This document shows, piece after piece, positions 10,216 to 25,870 of a DNA stretch of 64,000 nt. The stretch covers positions 248,001 through 312,000 of the forward strand of contig VCJN01001679.1 in assembly GCA_006384855.1 (NCBI GenBank), written 5' to 3'. The notes beneath the pieces are model-generated. The model had not been told where the DNA came from. It saw only the letters and a program-made list of their open reading frames with translations, and did not search any database. Made by a program: the position numbers and the translations under genes. The stretch is from Tetraselmis striata (taxonomy: Eukaryota; Chlorophyta; Chlorodendrophyceae; Chlorodendrales; Chlorodendraceae). Each line of letters opens with the position of its first letter. Within the stretch, counting starts at the first letter, position 1.

Positions 10216-12629
10216 GGAACCACCAAACCGTACCGGAAGCGCTAGGGCAGTCTGCGTGTTGGGAAGCGGAAACCCCATAAGGCTTTATTAGAGCAACACC
10301 GTGATGCAAATGGCGTTTGAGGGACAACGGTGCAACGAGGTTCGAATGTTGCAAGTCTCTGGTGATATAGTTGCGTTTACATTTGCTTGTCCATGCCAGG
10401 ACCGTAGCCCCAGCGCCGAATCCACGCGGGAGGCCAATGTCATGTGCGGAAGAAGCCGCCCGTTGGTGTGGAGGCACTGCACCGCTTGTCCTCGGGCGCA
10501 TGCTGCAGATGTCCGAGTATGCGCGCTCCCTGCTGTAAAGAGGAAAGATGGCGAGAAAAACAAACTCAATGATATGTTATCATGCCGCAGTACCACAGAA
10601 TGTTTGGCACTCCGGATGTTTGGCATCGACACCACATGGCAGACAATAGCGACCGACCGCATAGCCTGGCACCAAATGCTGAAACACGGGTTTTGGGGGT
10701 TGGTTGTAGGTTTTACGATTTAGGGTTTATTACCCTAAAACCAAAGAATAGCAGACACCACCCTGAAAATCCACAGTTTCTATGGACCGTAGCCCCCCAT
10801 CACATAGTAATGGGAATACTAATAGTAATGCAGGAATCCCATCCCGTTTCCCTGAGAATCCATGTATTTGCATGTCCCATCGTCCACAGCTGATTTCTTT
10901 GTAGGATGCGCGTAATTCTGATTGACATACCAAACAATAAGCCCGTGGCATCTGTGCAAGCGGCAAGAGAGTAGCATCTCCCCTTCTAGGTCGGTTGGTC
11001 CTTAGGCATTGTCCTGTGCCATGAGATGTTGGTGTTGGGTGTGGTGCAAGTCGGCGGCCGCGGGGTTAGAGCCACTTAGTGAGGCATGTATTCGCTGGTC
11101 GTGGATTTCAGCAAATGGCATGGGCATCGCTGCATCGGTCCCCTGGCCACGCGCCGCCATCCGGAGTTCCCACTACAGCCCCACAACCATCACGCTTCAG
11201 TAGTGCTACATGATACCGGGTCGTGTATAACATTGAGACCATGTCAGCGGAGTGTGATATAGGGGCATTTGTGCAACGGATGAACGCAAGCCATGCAACA
11301 CTGTGTATTGATGAGTATATACGCATACATATACATATACAATCATATACGTGCACACACTGTTTATATATATGTCAACCTCTACATGGGCAAGCTCCTG
11401 TGTCACACAATAAGGTAGCCTGATGGATGCAGCTCACCATAATGCACGTTATAGTATCTTGTCTATCATGTAACAGAGCCTGCTGGTGAATAGTTAGTAA
11501 AGTCAGTATGAGGTCTTCCCACAATCCCACTGTTGTCAGTTCTCACACCGTTTGTGCATATAAAGTTGCACCTCCCTGCTAAGGTACGAGCAGCACAGGT
11601 TGGGTCGTCCACTTATCCCTGGAAACAAATAGCTGAGAAGTTGGCGGTAGGGATATTTCACAAAACGCCTTGTGAGTAAAGCAGTAATGCCGGCCTGCCC
11701 TGCGCTAGCATCAGCAGCACTAGTCCGCCGCCCAACTAGTGTGAATTATAAAAAGTGCAACTAACATCAACCGCTAAGAGCAGCACTAGAAGATCAACAA
11801 GCCGCCGAAAAGTGGCCAGCAACCCGCATGGGGCGGGTCGGGTGAATGATGCTTACCCGGTTGAGGGTCTGGGCCACGCGCGCACGTGTGTGCGAGGGCA
11901 GTGTTCGTCCATCACGACCGCCTCACCTGGTAGCACTACCGATAGGTAGTGCGGCAAATAACAATCAATAATAACATTAATTAATGGGCGCGGCAGCAAG
12001 TATTTTATTCTGCCCGTGGGATACGATTAGCGATACTGTAAAAGTAAAAGTAAAGTTCGCCCCGGGACATCGGCCGAAGCCGCCCCAACACTCGACCTCT
12101 TGCGCCAACTGCAGTCGTAGGTCTGGCATACAGGGTGGCCATTTAATGATAGACCATTGCCTCATTGTTAAAGCCATGATGTAAAAAAGGTACTCACTGC
12201 CTCATTCGATCCCCAAAGGCCTAAGGATTAATGCATCAACAATCAGTAAACCCAGGACACGCCGGAACGATATTGCCGAAATTCATCGGCCAGGAATAGA
12301 TCCCTGGACCTCTCGCGTACGAGACGACCGCTCAACAGAGCGGATAAGGGGTGTACTGTACTCGTACACATTTTGTCGTACCCGTACGTTAATATTTCGG
12401 ACGACAAGGTACAGTATAGCGACTATATACATAGCAAATTAAGAAGCAAAAGGAGCGGCAAGAAAATACCATAAAGTACCCACCCATCCACCGCCGCCTG
12501 GGCGGGCCCGACGACCGTCCTCGGCCCTCGGAATCGCGGGCCCTTCCTCCGCCTCCACCCCCGGCTGGGGATGGGGGCGAGGATCGTAGCCTTGGCCCCG
12601 CCTGTACTGCCACTGCCGCGGAGGAGCAT
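10216..12629. other. Gene-free region between PLD and the 160-bp satellite
   Basis: No ORF with family features. It contains a telomere-like patch near 10718-10745 (TTTAGGGTTT then ACCCTAAAACC) and a TGTAA at 10534-10538. A segment at 12050-12125 encodes APGHRPKPP and recurs inverted near 24600-24680. A weak tRNA-like remnant lies at 12282-12350. Confidence 0.5.
12282..12350 (-). pseudogene. tRNA-like remnant (possible SINE head)
   Basis: On the minus strand there is a D-arm-like CCGCTCTGTTGAGCGG, an anticodon-arm-like CTCGTACGCGAG and a T-arm-like CCAGG...CCTGG. The acceptor arms do not pair and the anticodon loop is the wrong size, so it is not a working tRNA. Confidence 0.25.
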
Positions 12630-13340
12630 TGTGAGCTCGACACCGGCGTCTTACGTCGTTGTTGGTCCGGTCAAGTCCCCGTTCGCTGTTCTTTGAGCAC
12701 CCTCTCCCTTCCTGTCCTGTCGGCGCCTCCACATCACATTCGGCCTAGTGCCGCTATTGGAGTGGCCCGGGAATGATGTTGTGTTGGGAAGCGCGCTGGA
12801 CACCGGCGTCTTACGTCGTTGCTGACCCGGTCAAGTCCCCGTTCGCTGTTCTTTGAGCACCCTCTCCCTTCCTGTCATGTCGGCGCCTCCACATCACATT
12901 CGGCCTAGTGCCGCTATTGGAGTGGCCCGGGAATGATGTTGTGTTGGGAAGCGCGCTGGACACCGGCGTCTTACGTCGTTGCTGACCCGGTCAAGTCCCC
13001 GTTCGCTGTTCTTTGAGCACCCTCTCCCTTCCTGTCATGTCGGCGCCTCCACATCACATTCGGCCTAGTGCCGCTATTGGAGTGGCCCGGGAATGATGTT
13101 GTGTTGGGAAGCGCGCTGGAAACCGGCGTCTTACGTCGTTGTTGACCCGGTCAAGTCCCCGTTCGCTGTTCTTTGAGCACCCTCTCCCTTCATGTCATGT
13201 CGGCGCCTCCACATCACATTCGGCCTAGTGCCGCTATTGGAGTGGCTCGGGATGTTGTGCTGGGAAGGGAGTCCTATGTTCGGCGGAAGGAGACGCGACC
13301 GAGATGGCGGCGGATCTGGCGCTAGGCGGAACAACGCGCG
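12630..13340 (+). repeat. 160-bp satellite, four near-identical tandem copies
   Basis: The word CACCGGCGTCTTACGTCGTT starts at 12641, 12801 and 12961, and a one-base variant starts at 13121, giving an exact 160-base period. Each unit carries GTCAAGTCCCCGTTCGC and CACATCACATTCGGCC. The high identity indicates recent amplification. Confidence 0.92.
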
Positions 13341-13830
13341 CTGGACACTGGCGGCTTACGTCGTTGCTGGCCCGGTCGGCTCTCCATTCCCTACTCGTTG
13401 AGCACTTTCTCCCTTCCTGTCTTGTTGCCACATCACATTCGGCTCAGCACCGCTAATGGAGTGGCCCGGGATGTTGTGCCGGGGAAGGCGTTCTACGTTT
13501 GGCGGAAAAGGACGCGGCCGAGCTGGCGGCGGATCTGGCGTTGGGTGGCTTGCGTCTGTTGCACGCCCGTGGCGCCCCGTTCTGGGTTGGACACCCCCCC
13601 CCCCCCCACTTCCGCTCCTTTCTGCGAGACCTCAACTTCGAAGCTCCTTTCCTGTCGGCGCCTTCACATCACATTCGGCCTAGTGCCGCTATAATTGGAG
13701 TGGCCCGGGATTGTGTGCTGGGGGTGCGAGAGCGTCCCCACTACTGCGTGGAGCGGCGGCTGGCTTGTGGCGATGCCTGGTCGGTGGCTACCATGGCGGT
13801 TCCCGCCTCTGTTGGCCCGTAGCTGGATTT
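13341..13830 (+). repeat. Diverged flanking copies of the 160-bp satellite
   Basis: Partial copies of the unit (CACATCACATTCGG, GGAGTGGCCCGGGA) recur near 13428 and 13663. They are interrupted by a longer open stretch at 13499-13822 that includes a C-run. This may be the ancestral sequence from which the satellite was amplified. Confidence 0.5.
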
Positions 13831-15270
13831 CTGTGTGGATTTCTTGAATGTTGCGTCTAGCACATGTAATCATGATAAAGGAGCGGCGCGGCGGATGAAG
13901 GACGAGCAGCAGCAGCAGCCGGGGACGAGCAGGGTCGGACAAAGCTCCAATAGCCGGCGATAATATAAATCCTTATATATGATTATAGATGACAGCAGGC
14001 GACGAGGGATTATCGAGGATGAGGCCTGCTGCTGAGGGGGCTCTATGAACGAGCAGCAGCTAAGGATTAATCCCCTCACTCAGCAAGTCGCTAGTAACGT
14101 CAGTCGCATGTTGGCTATAATAAAGGAGCGTCGCTGACCCCGAGCTTGCCGTACTGATGAACTGGAGCGCTGCCAAAATATCGGCCGTCTTGGAGACGGT
14201 GCAATGATACAAGGGTTTCACGGTTGCCAGTCGTCCTGTGCCGGGGGCGGGCGGAAAAAACGCGCAGCGCACCGCCACGTCAGCAGCACCCATGTCTTAC
14301 GTCAGCATCACCCGAGCGCAATTCCGGATTTCCGGCTTATTTTATTCCGCGGGCTTCGAGGTATGGATTACATACTACTACGGGGATTTTCGATGCTCAA
14401 GCGCTCAAGCGCGGCGGCGGTAGTCGCGGGCAGGCGCGTGGGAAGCGCAGTCAGGCGACTACTGCTACGGTAAAGATTCCGACACCAGTACCGACACCGC
14501 CCCCCGTCCGCAACCCGCCCGTCGCTCCCCTCCCTGTCGCAGACAGGCTTTCCACCCCGCGCACGCCAAGTTCCCGACTGCGTCAGGTAACTTCGAACCG
14601 CATCTCTCTCCTTCCCGTTCGCCGGGAGCAGGCCCGTCCCGTCTCGTCGGCTCAACGAAGCGTTTCAGCGCGCGATAATGAAGTGTCTCCAGGCAGCACG
14701 TTGCTCCGACTATTTGGCGGCTATTGCCAGTGCCTTGGTAGCCTTGCGCTCGCCCGGGCGGCGCTGGGCAGATAAACGAAAAGGCGTCCACGCTGCGGGT
14801 TGTCCTTGTCTCAGTGATGTAACGGATTACGGCACTTTTACGACAACGCAGGCGTTCCGTGTCTTGCCTACTGGCCGCGAAACCACCTTGTCCTTTACCG
14901 GGCGGGTCGCTAGAGATTTGTGGTAGCCATTGTTATATCACCAGGACATTAATCAACGAACCCCCCCCCCCCCCCCCCCAAGTCCTCCTCTCCTGCTAGC
15001 CTGCTTCGTCCGCCACGAGCCTTGCTAGCACGACGTAAAAAGAGTTTTATACCGCCGCGACGTGCTGAGCGAGGTTTTCGATCTTGACGAGGTGATCTCG
15101 CTGGCACCTCGTCCTGCATGGTGCCAGCCCCGCGTGCAAAGCACCGGGTGCGGTACAGCGATAAGCTACCCCCACCCACCCAACACACAGACACACTTGC
15201 GTCGCAAGCTCGCAGCGCGGGGGCTCACCGCTTGTCTCGGACAGGCTGACATCCGACCAGCTGCACGACG
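13831..15270. other. Thiolase upstream region
   Basis: Contains an unassigned 183-codon open frame at 14224-14775 (Pro/Arg-rich, no family recognised), a poly-C tract at 14961-14979 and the presumed thiolase 5'UTR. I see no gene I can support. Confidence 0.4.
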
Positions 15271-20325
<5,055 letters not shown>

Positions 20326-20428
20326 GCCAAGTGGCCCATGCTGGCAGGGGCCTCGCCGGCGCCGCTGCGGTGCCTCCCCGAGCGGGCCTCGCCACACTGT
20401 AGGTAGATCACACACGGTGGAGTCGTTC

Positions 20429-20433
20429 TGTAA
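20429..20433 (+). promoter_or_regulatory. Thiolase TGTAA polyadenylation signal
   Basis: TGTAA lies 104 bases after the stop codon. This is a typical distance for chlorophyte 3' ends. Confidence 0.65.
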
Positions 20434-20603
20434 AGACTTTCACCACGATGGCCATGATAATGTAGAGAGCTCATGCTAATAAGCGGGGTCGCACCTGCAT
20501 TGAGCAGCGTGGCACCTCCATTAGATCCTGACGGTGAACATATGCCAGGCGCCTGGGCCCCCCAGCACGATGCATTCCCCAATAACGGGCGAGGCACATG
20601 TAT

Positions 20604-21435
20604 GACTGCATTTTCTGTATGGCGCATGCATTGCCCATTCGTCTCCATGTCGCTTATAGGGAGGCTGTAAAAGAGTAGGTACTAAGTTAATGGCGTTGTA
20701 TTTATTCAGTGAAATTTGCAGCATTCCGGCAATTTTTTTATGGAGAAGCTGCGATATTCTCTGTATGTAAGACTGCATTTTCTGTATGGCGCATGCATTG
20801 CCCATTCGTCTCCATGTCGCTTATAGGGAGGCTGTAAAAGAGTAGGTACTAAGTTAATGGCGTTGTATTTATTCAGTGAAATTTGCAGCATTCCGGCAAT
20901 TTTTTATGGAGAAGCTGCGATATTCTCTGTATGTAAGACTGCATTTTTTCTGTATGGCGCATGCATTGCCCATTCGTCTCCATGTCGCTTATAGGGAGGC
21001 TGTAAAAGAGTAGGTACTAAGTTAATGGCGTTGTATTTATTCAGTGAAATTTGCAGCATTCCGGCAATTTTTTATGGAGAAGCTGCGATATTCTCTGTAT
21101 GTAAGACTGCATTTTTTCTGTATGGCGCATGCATTGCCCATTCGTCTCCATGTCGCTTATAGGGAGGCTGTAAAAGAGTAGGTACTAAGTTAATGGCTTT
21201 GTATTTATTCAATGAAATTATTTGCAGCATTCCGGCAAATTTTTGATGGAGAAGCTGCGATATTCTCTGTATGTAAGACTGCATTTTTCTGTATGGCGCA
21301 TGCATTGCCCACTCGTCTCCATGTCGCGTATGGGGGGGCCGTAGGTACTAAATAAAAGAGTAGGTACTAAGTTAATGGCGTATTTATTCAGAGAAATTTG
21401 CAGTAGTATTCATCCAGCAAAAAATGATGAAGCTG
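20604..21435 (+). repeat. About 167-bp satellite, five tandem copies
   Basis: GACTGCATTTT starts at 20604, 20771, 20937, 21105 and 21277, giving periods of 167, 166, 168 and 172 bases. Each unit contains TCTCCATGTCGC, GAGTAGGTACTAAGTTAATGG and GAAGCTGCGATATTCTC. The last copy is partial and more diverged. It is AT-richer than its surroundings and has no coding role. Confidence 0.92.
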
Positions 21436-21439
21436 CGAA

Positions 21440-22070
21440 ATGCGTTATATCGAGCTAGTTGGAGTGACCAGCCAGGCCGAGAGCTCGGGTCAGACGACAG
21501 AATACTTAAACCGCAGTAGTTGTAGAATCCAGAAGTATGACGAGGGTGTCCGAAACGCCGCCGGCATGCTTCGCTTTGTTCCTTTCGCCGTTTCCGAGTT
21601 TGGCTCGCTGGCCCCGCACGCCGAGGCTTTCTTGGTGGAGCTCGCGAAAGCTAGCCACACACACACTGGCCAAAAAATCGGCCAGCTCTTGTCTGCGTGG
21701 CGCCGCCGTTTCTCCTTGCTCATCAACATGGCACATGCAGACAACGTTCTTGGCGGGGTCGCGTCCGCGCGTGCGGCACGTGATGGTACTCCTGCGCCTG
21801 CGTCGCGTCGTTCGTCGGCATGTGTTGCTATGACCCGGGTCATTGGCTGCAAGCGTCCTCGCCGCGGCTGATAGCCTACCCCGGGGCGGGGGTCCCTTTG
21901 GTCCCTGGCAGCTAAGTGATTTCGTGGTTCCCTTGGCTCCTTCTTGGTTCTTGGCTCCCTGTCCTCCTGCTCGACCTTGGTTTCAGGCTTATGTCTCTCT
22001 TTTGCTGGCAACCTTTCACAGTTGACGTTAGTTCTGTTTGTAGTGCGCTTTTGTGAAAGCCCTTATGTAA
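21440..22070 (+). mobile_element. 5'-truncated LINE, C-terminal end of ORF and 3'UTR
   Basis: Encodes EYDEGVRNAA-like and FVPFAVSEFGSLAPHAEAF segments followed by QLLSAWRRRFSLLINMAHA. Nearly the same protein and DNA occur at 60690-61330, so both are 3' ends of one LINE family. The copy is truncated at its 5' side, as is usual for target-primed insertion, and ends near a TGTAA at about 22066. Confidence 0.75.
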
Positions 22071-22082
22071 TTAACAATGCAA

Positions 22083-22102
22083 TTGTAGACGATCGTCTAC
22101 AA
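22083..22102. repeat. 20-bp perfect palindrome
   Basis: TTGTAGACGATCGTCTACAA is its own reverse complement. It lies exactly between two retroelement 3' ends. Confidence 0.8.
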
Positions 22103-22103
22103 C

Positions 22104-22168
22104 GATCTTTCCGATTGTCCTTTTCTGGTGATTTCCTGATATCTCCTTCTGCAGCTAGCTCATGTAAA
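22104..22168 (+). mobile_element. LINE 3' tail-only fragment
   Basis: Carries GATTGTCCTTTTCTGGTGAT, then CTGCAGCTAGCTCATGTAA. The same tail occurs at 47310-47386 (+), 41060-41143 (-), 53105 onward (-) and 57095 onward (-), so this is a severely 5'-truncated insertion of that family. Confidence 0.65.
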
Positions 22169-25100
22169 TGTACTTAAACCGCAGGCCCTCGCCTGCATAC
22201 ATGTCTTTTCCGCCCGTATAAAAAGTACATTTTCATCGCTGCCCAAAGGCATCCGCCCTTCTGAATTCACGGGATCTCCGCCACGGCTTGCATTTTACGG
22301 CATCCATTTTTTTGGAGATATAAGGACAGATTTGGCGGTGTTTTGCGAAGCAGCCACGGTGTCCCTGCGCTGATGCACAGGGGCGTGGGATTGCTGGCGT
22401 TTGCCCTCTCCCTCAACCTCTCACCGCTACGCCGGCGACTCCTCTACGGCTGGAATACTGTGCCCGGGCGGGGAAGGCGACGCTCAATAGTCGAGAGCAA
22501 GCCAATCGCCTAAGCACTGATTTGAGGATTTGCAAAATAATGATGATTTTAACTCCTTACTTCCGAATAATCCTTAATTAATAATAATCGTACTGCTGCT
22601 GGGCGACATATTTCGCTCGTGAATATAAGCGAATAAGGAGCGGGCATTGATTTATTGCAATTCTATTGCCCGGCTATCAACATTTCCTGTGATGCAGGAT
22701 GAGAGGCGTTTTCAAGAGGCCAGACATCCGTTTACCATGGTATGGAACTGGACTAGCAGCCCAGGATTATGGAACTGGATAATAAATCAGGATTATCTGC
22801 GCGGCAGGCGGCGTTTCAGTGGTGCGCAAAATTGCCGACAATATTTTCCCGTGGAAACTCGTTCCTCGTACCGTACATTCGTATAATGTTAGCCTAATAA
22901 CACTGGAATTCCTCTTTAGGAAAATATTGTTCGCTAGTCATGGTATACAAGGCAATGATAAGACATGTGGGAGAGCCCCTGTGCCCCTACGCTCAAACGG
23001 GTAGGGCGGACCTTTTGTGGTTCAATTAGCATATACATGTAATGAAATGTACCTGTCAACTTTCTTTCAAGGAAAGGCAAAAATAATCAAGACATTTTAT
23101 TATTAATCTATTTTATCATGTTATTCTACTACAACCCTTCACATAAGTATGGGGTTTGCGAATTTGATTCAGATGCCCATGCGCGGCTACACTGAGACCG
23201 TGCGCGCGTGCATGCGTGTTACTCATCGTCGTACGGCTGGGGGGGAATGCCGCGATAGCGTGATACCCCCATATTGCCACGCGGTGGCCGTTGCTGTCAA
23301 CGCTTTCACTCAGGCAAAAGCATGGCTTTTGGCGCTTGAGCTTCAAACCCACAAATTGCGCCACTCGTGTGCACAAATAGGCATGGGACCGCACAGCCCT
23401 CGTACTGATACCACATCACCCTTATTGGTATGATCACTATCCATTGTACACGTAGGGCATTGAAATTAGGTCATTAACGACCTGGACCAACCCCTACGTG
23501 TCGATGACGATGGTTTATGGCCCAAATCATGGACGAAATGCGGATGTGATCGTTGCACGCGCAGGCATGAGAGGGTTCTCACGGCCTCCTTGCCGTAGGC
23601 CACAGCTTTTCTATAGCAGTGCATGGCCGCATGCTCATAGCGCGCCATGGTGAGCCCAGTAAGCCGGCAATGGCGTGCACCTTAGTGCGTCGATGCTGGT
23701 GGAAATAATGTTGTAAACGGGGGGATCCGGCATGGCGGCCGTGGGCATCGTTCGAGGGGGGTATGTGCCAAGTATGAGTAGTTCGTGCACAAGTACATAC
23801 AACACACTGCCCTGCCACCGTGTATCAGGTTTTGAGATCCCCTTGGCTAAAGTTTCACGCCAACGTGTTGACCACACGCTGACATAGACGTCAGATTTCG
23901 ACAAATTAATTCTAAAACAATTGAAAAAAGTGCCTAAATGGCCTCGGACGACCGTGCTGCGACTGTGGAATCTGTAGCCCTGCTCGCGTAGTTTTATTGG
24001 TATTTATATGAAAGTGTTCTGACGCTACCTCGCAACGCACTGAGCGATACCGCGAGTTTGAGAGCTGCACCACAAGGCGGCACTGTAGTGGCGATGGTAT
24101 CACGCCATATCGTGCACGGGTGCACGCCACTATGGCCCCACCTCAAGCAAAAATACCCTAGCCTCTTTGCGCTGACATGTTCCCTCGCCCGCCCATGGCC
24201 ATCCCACCATGCAATGGTCTATGCATGCGCGGCGGGACGTGCGGGGCACCAACCCCGTTTTTGTGGGGGTACTGGAAAGTAACGCTCAGTGTGGCGCAAG
24301 TGCCACTCGTGCACTTGTTAGGGCCAAAGGGGTTGCTTACACCTTATGGTGGTAACGGCTGAGCCTAAATGTGCAATATTCCAGGATGCTGTCGAATGCC
24401 AAGAGGTCCCGAGTTCGAGCTACGGGTAGTCCTTGTCCCCCCCCCCCCCCCCCCCCAAAGATGAGGGCAAGCAGTGATATCGACCCGGCATGTGCCGGGT
24501 ATGCGGACTACGACCTGGATGATGTACATTCAATGGCCCTTTGCTGGGGTTCGCATGGGGCATCAATGCGCTGAGGGCTTTGCAAGACCTAATACGATTG
24601 CTGCAGTTGGCGCATGGAGATATAGTGTGTGGGCGGTTTCGGTCGATGGCCCGGGGCGACGACGGTTTTCCTCATTTTACGCGCGAATAATGTACGAGGG
24701 TACCCGAACCAGGCGGTACCGTCGTACTTGCTAGTATCACCATCACGCTCCCGGAAAATGCTGTATGCCGTGATACCGTCGAGTGGCGCACAAATGTTTG
24801 CTCGCGAACCACTGCCCGGAAGAGGCTCGTCCGGTGCTGTGGGCGAGGCTCCACCTGTCTGTGCCCTGGCTGGTGCGCAGGGGGCGGGAGTCGGGCCGTT
24901 GCTCTGTGCCATCATAGGCTGTGCATGCCCGCGGTACTGCGTTAGGCACCAGCCACCAGGCGGGTCCAACGAGCGCAAGCAAGAACGTTGCGACGTCGAT
25001 GGGGCACGACCAGGCGTCTCGGCGCCAGCACGGGTGCCATCGCCACCAGCTCCTGGCTCCCCTGCGGGCTGGCCAGCGTGCGCCATGGTGCGAATTGAGG

Positions 25101-25870
25101 GTCTGCGCCATGGTGCGCCATGGTGCGAATTGCCGCCCGGCCGCGCACGGATCGCGGCCAACAGCGCGCGGATGTGTACGCGAATTGCGAGTTCGTTCCC
25201 CATTCGCGCGCACCCACGTCATCGACCTGTCACGAACCAGAGCCCATACTCAGGCCATACTGCAACAGTCGATACTGTTTTTTCTTCTGGAGCGCGCGTG
25301 CGCGAGCGGGGAGCGCGGGAAGTTTGGACACGCATCCGGGCGGGAGCGTGCCCGGCGGTAGTGCGTGTCCCCCACGCTCCCTCCACGCTTCGGTACGTCA
25401 AATGCTGTACGTTTAGCGAATATGTGTAAACTACCACAGTGCTGATTATGGCGGGCACCTGGGCCAAACACACAGACAGTCTTATCGTTTTGAAACCCGA
25501 TATGCGGGAAACTGTTCCTATAGCAGCCGCCAGCGCGCTGTCGACTTCCGCGGGTCACTCGTCCCCAACTCCTCGCAGGTACTCTGCTGGGTTGCTCGGC
25601 CGCCGCCGAACAACCCAGGAGCTGGCAACTCCTCGAGTGCCCTACAGTGGAGCTCCGCAGCAAACGACGAAAAGCCGCCAAGGGAGATATCTCACAGGGA
25701 ACAGATGTCGCAGCCGGGCCCGTTTCTGAAGATACCCTGTATCAGGCACTAAGCTGAAAATTTATTTGAGATACGACCTCCGGCGCAATTCCATACCGAT
25801 AGCGACCGCTCGATACTTCGTTTCTGACAGCCTTATTGTCGTAGCCTTGTCGACCAGCAGCTTCACCGCC
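22169..25870. other. Gene-poor region upstream of the multicopper oxidase
   Basis: Contains a TATAAAAAG box near 22219 followed by a small ORF at 22373-22513. A poly-C tract lies at 24437-24456. An unassigned open frame runs at 24629-25429 (+), with short direct repeats of GCGCCATGGTGCG near 25080-25130. No gene family is recognisable. Confidence 0.4.
22373..22513 (+). CDS. Small ORF (46 aa), doubtful
   Basis: An ATG-initiated frame MHRGVGLLAFALSLNLSP... ending at a TAA lies about 150 bases after a TATAAAAAG motif. It is hydrophobic at the N-terminus and basic after it. No family was recognised and it may be chance. Confidence 0.15.
   Translation: MHRGVGLLAFALSLNLSPLRRRLLYGWNTVPGRGRRRSIVESKPIA

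Noticed and set aside
12630..13340. CRISPR array
   Set aside because: The 160-base units are repeated whole with no unique spacers.
14224..14775. 183-aa ORF upstream of the thiolase
   Set aside because: No recognisable domain or splice support; it may be chance in GC-rich DNA.
24629..25429. 266-aa open frame upstream of the multicopper oxidase
   Set aside because: Biased composition, overlapping open frames on both strands, internal short repeats and no family signal.
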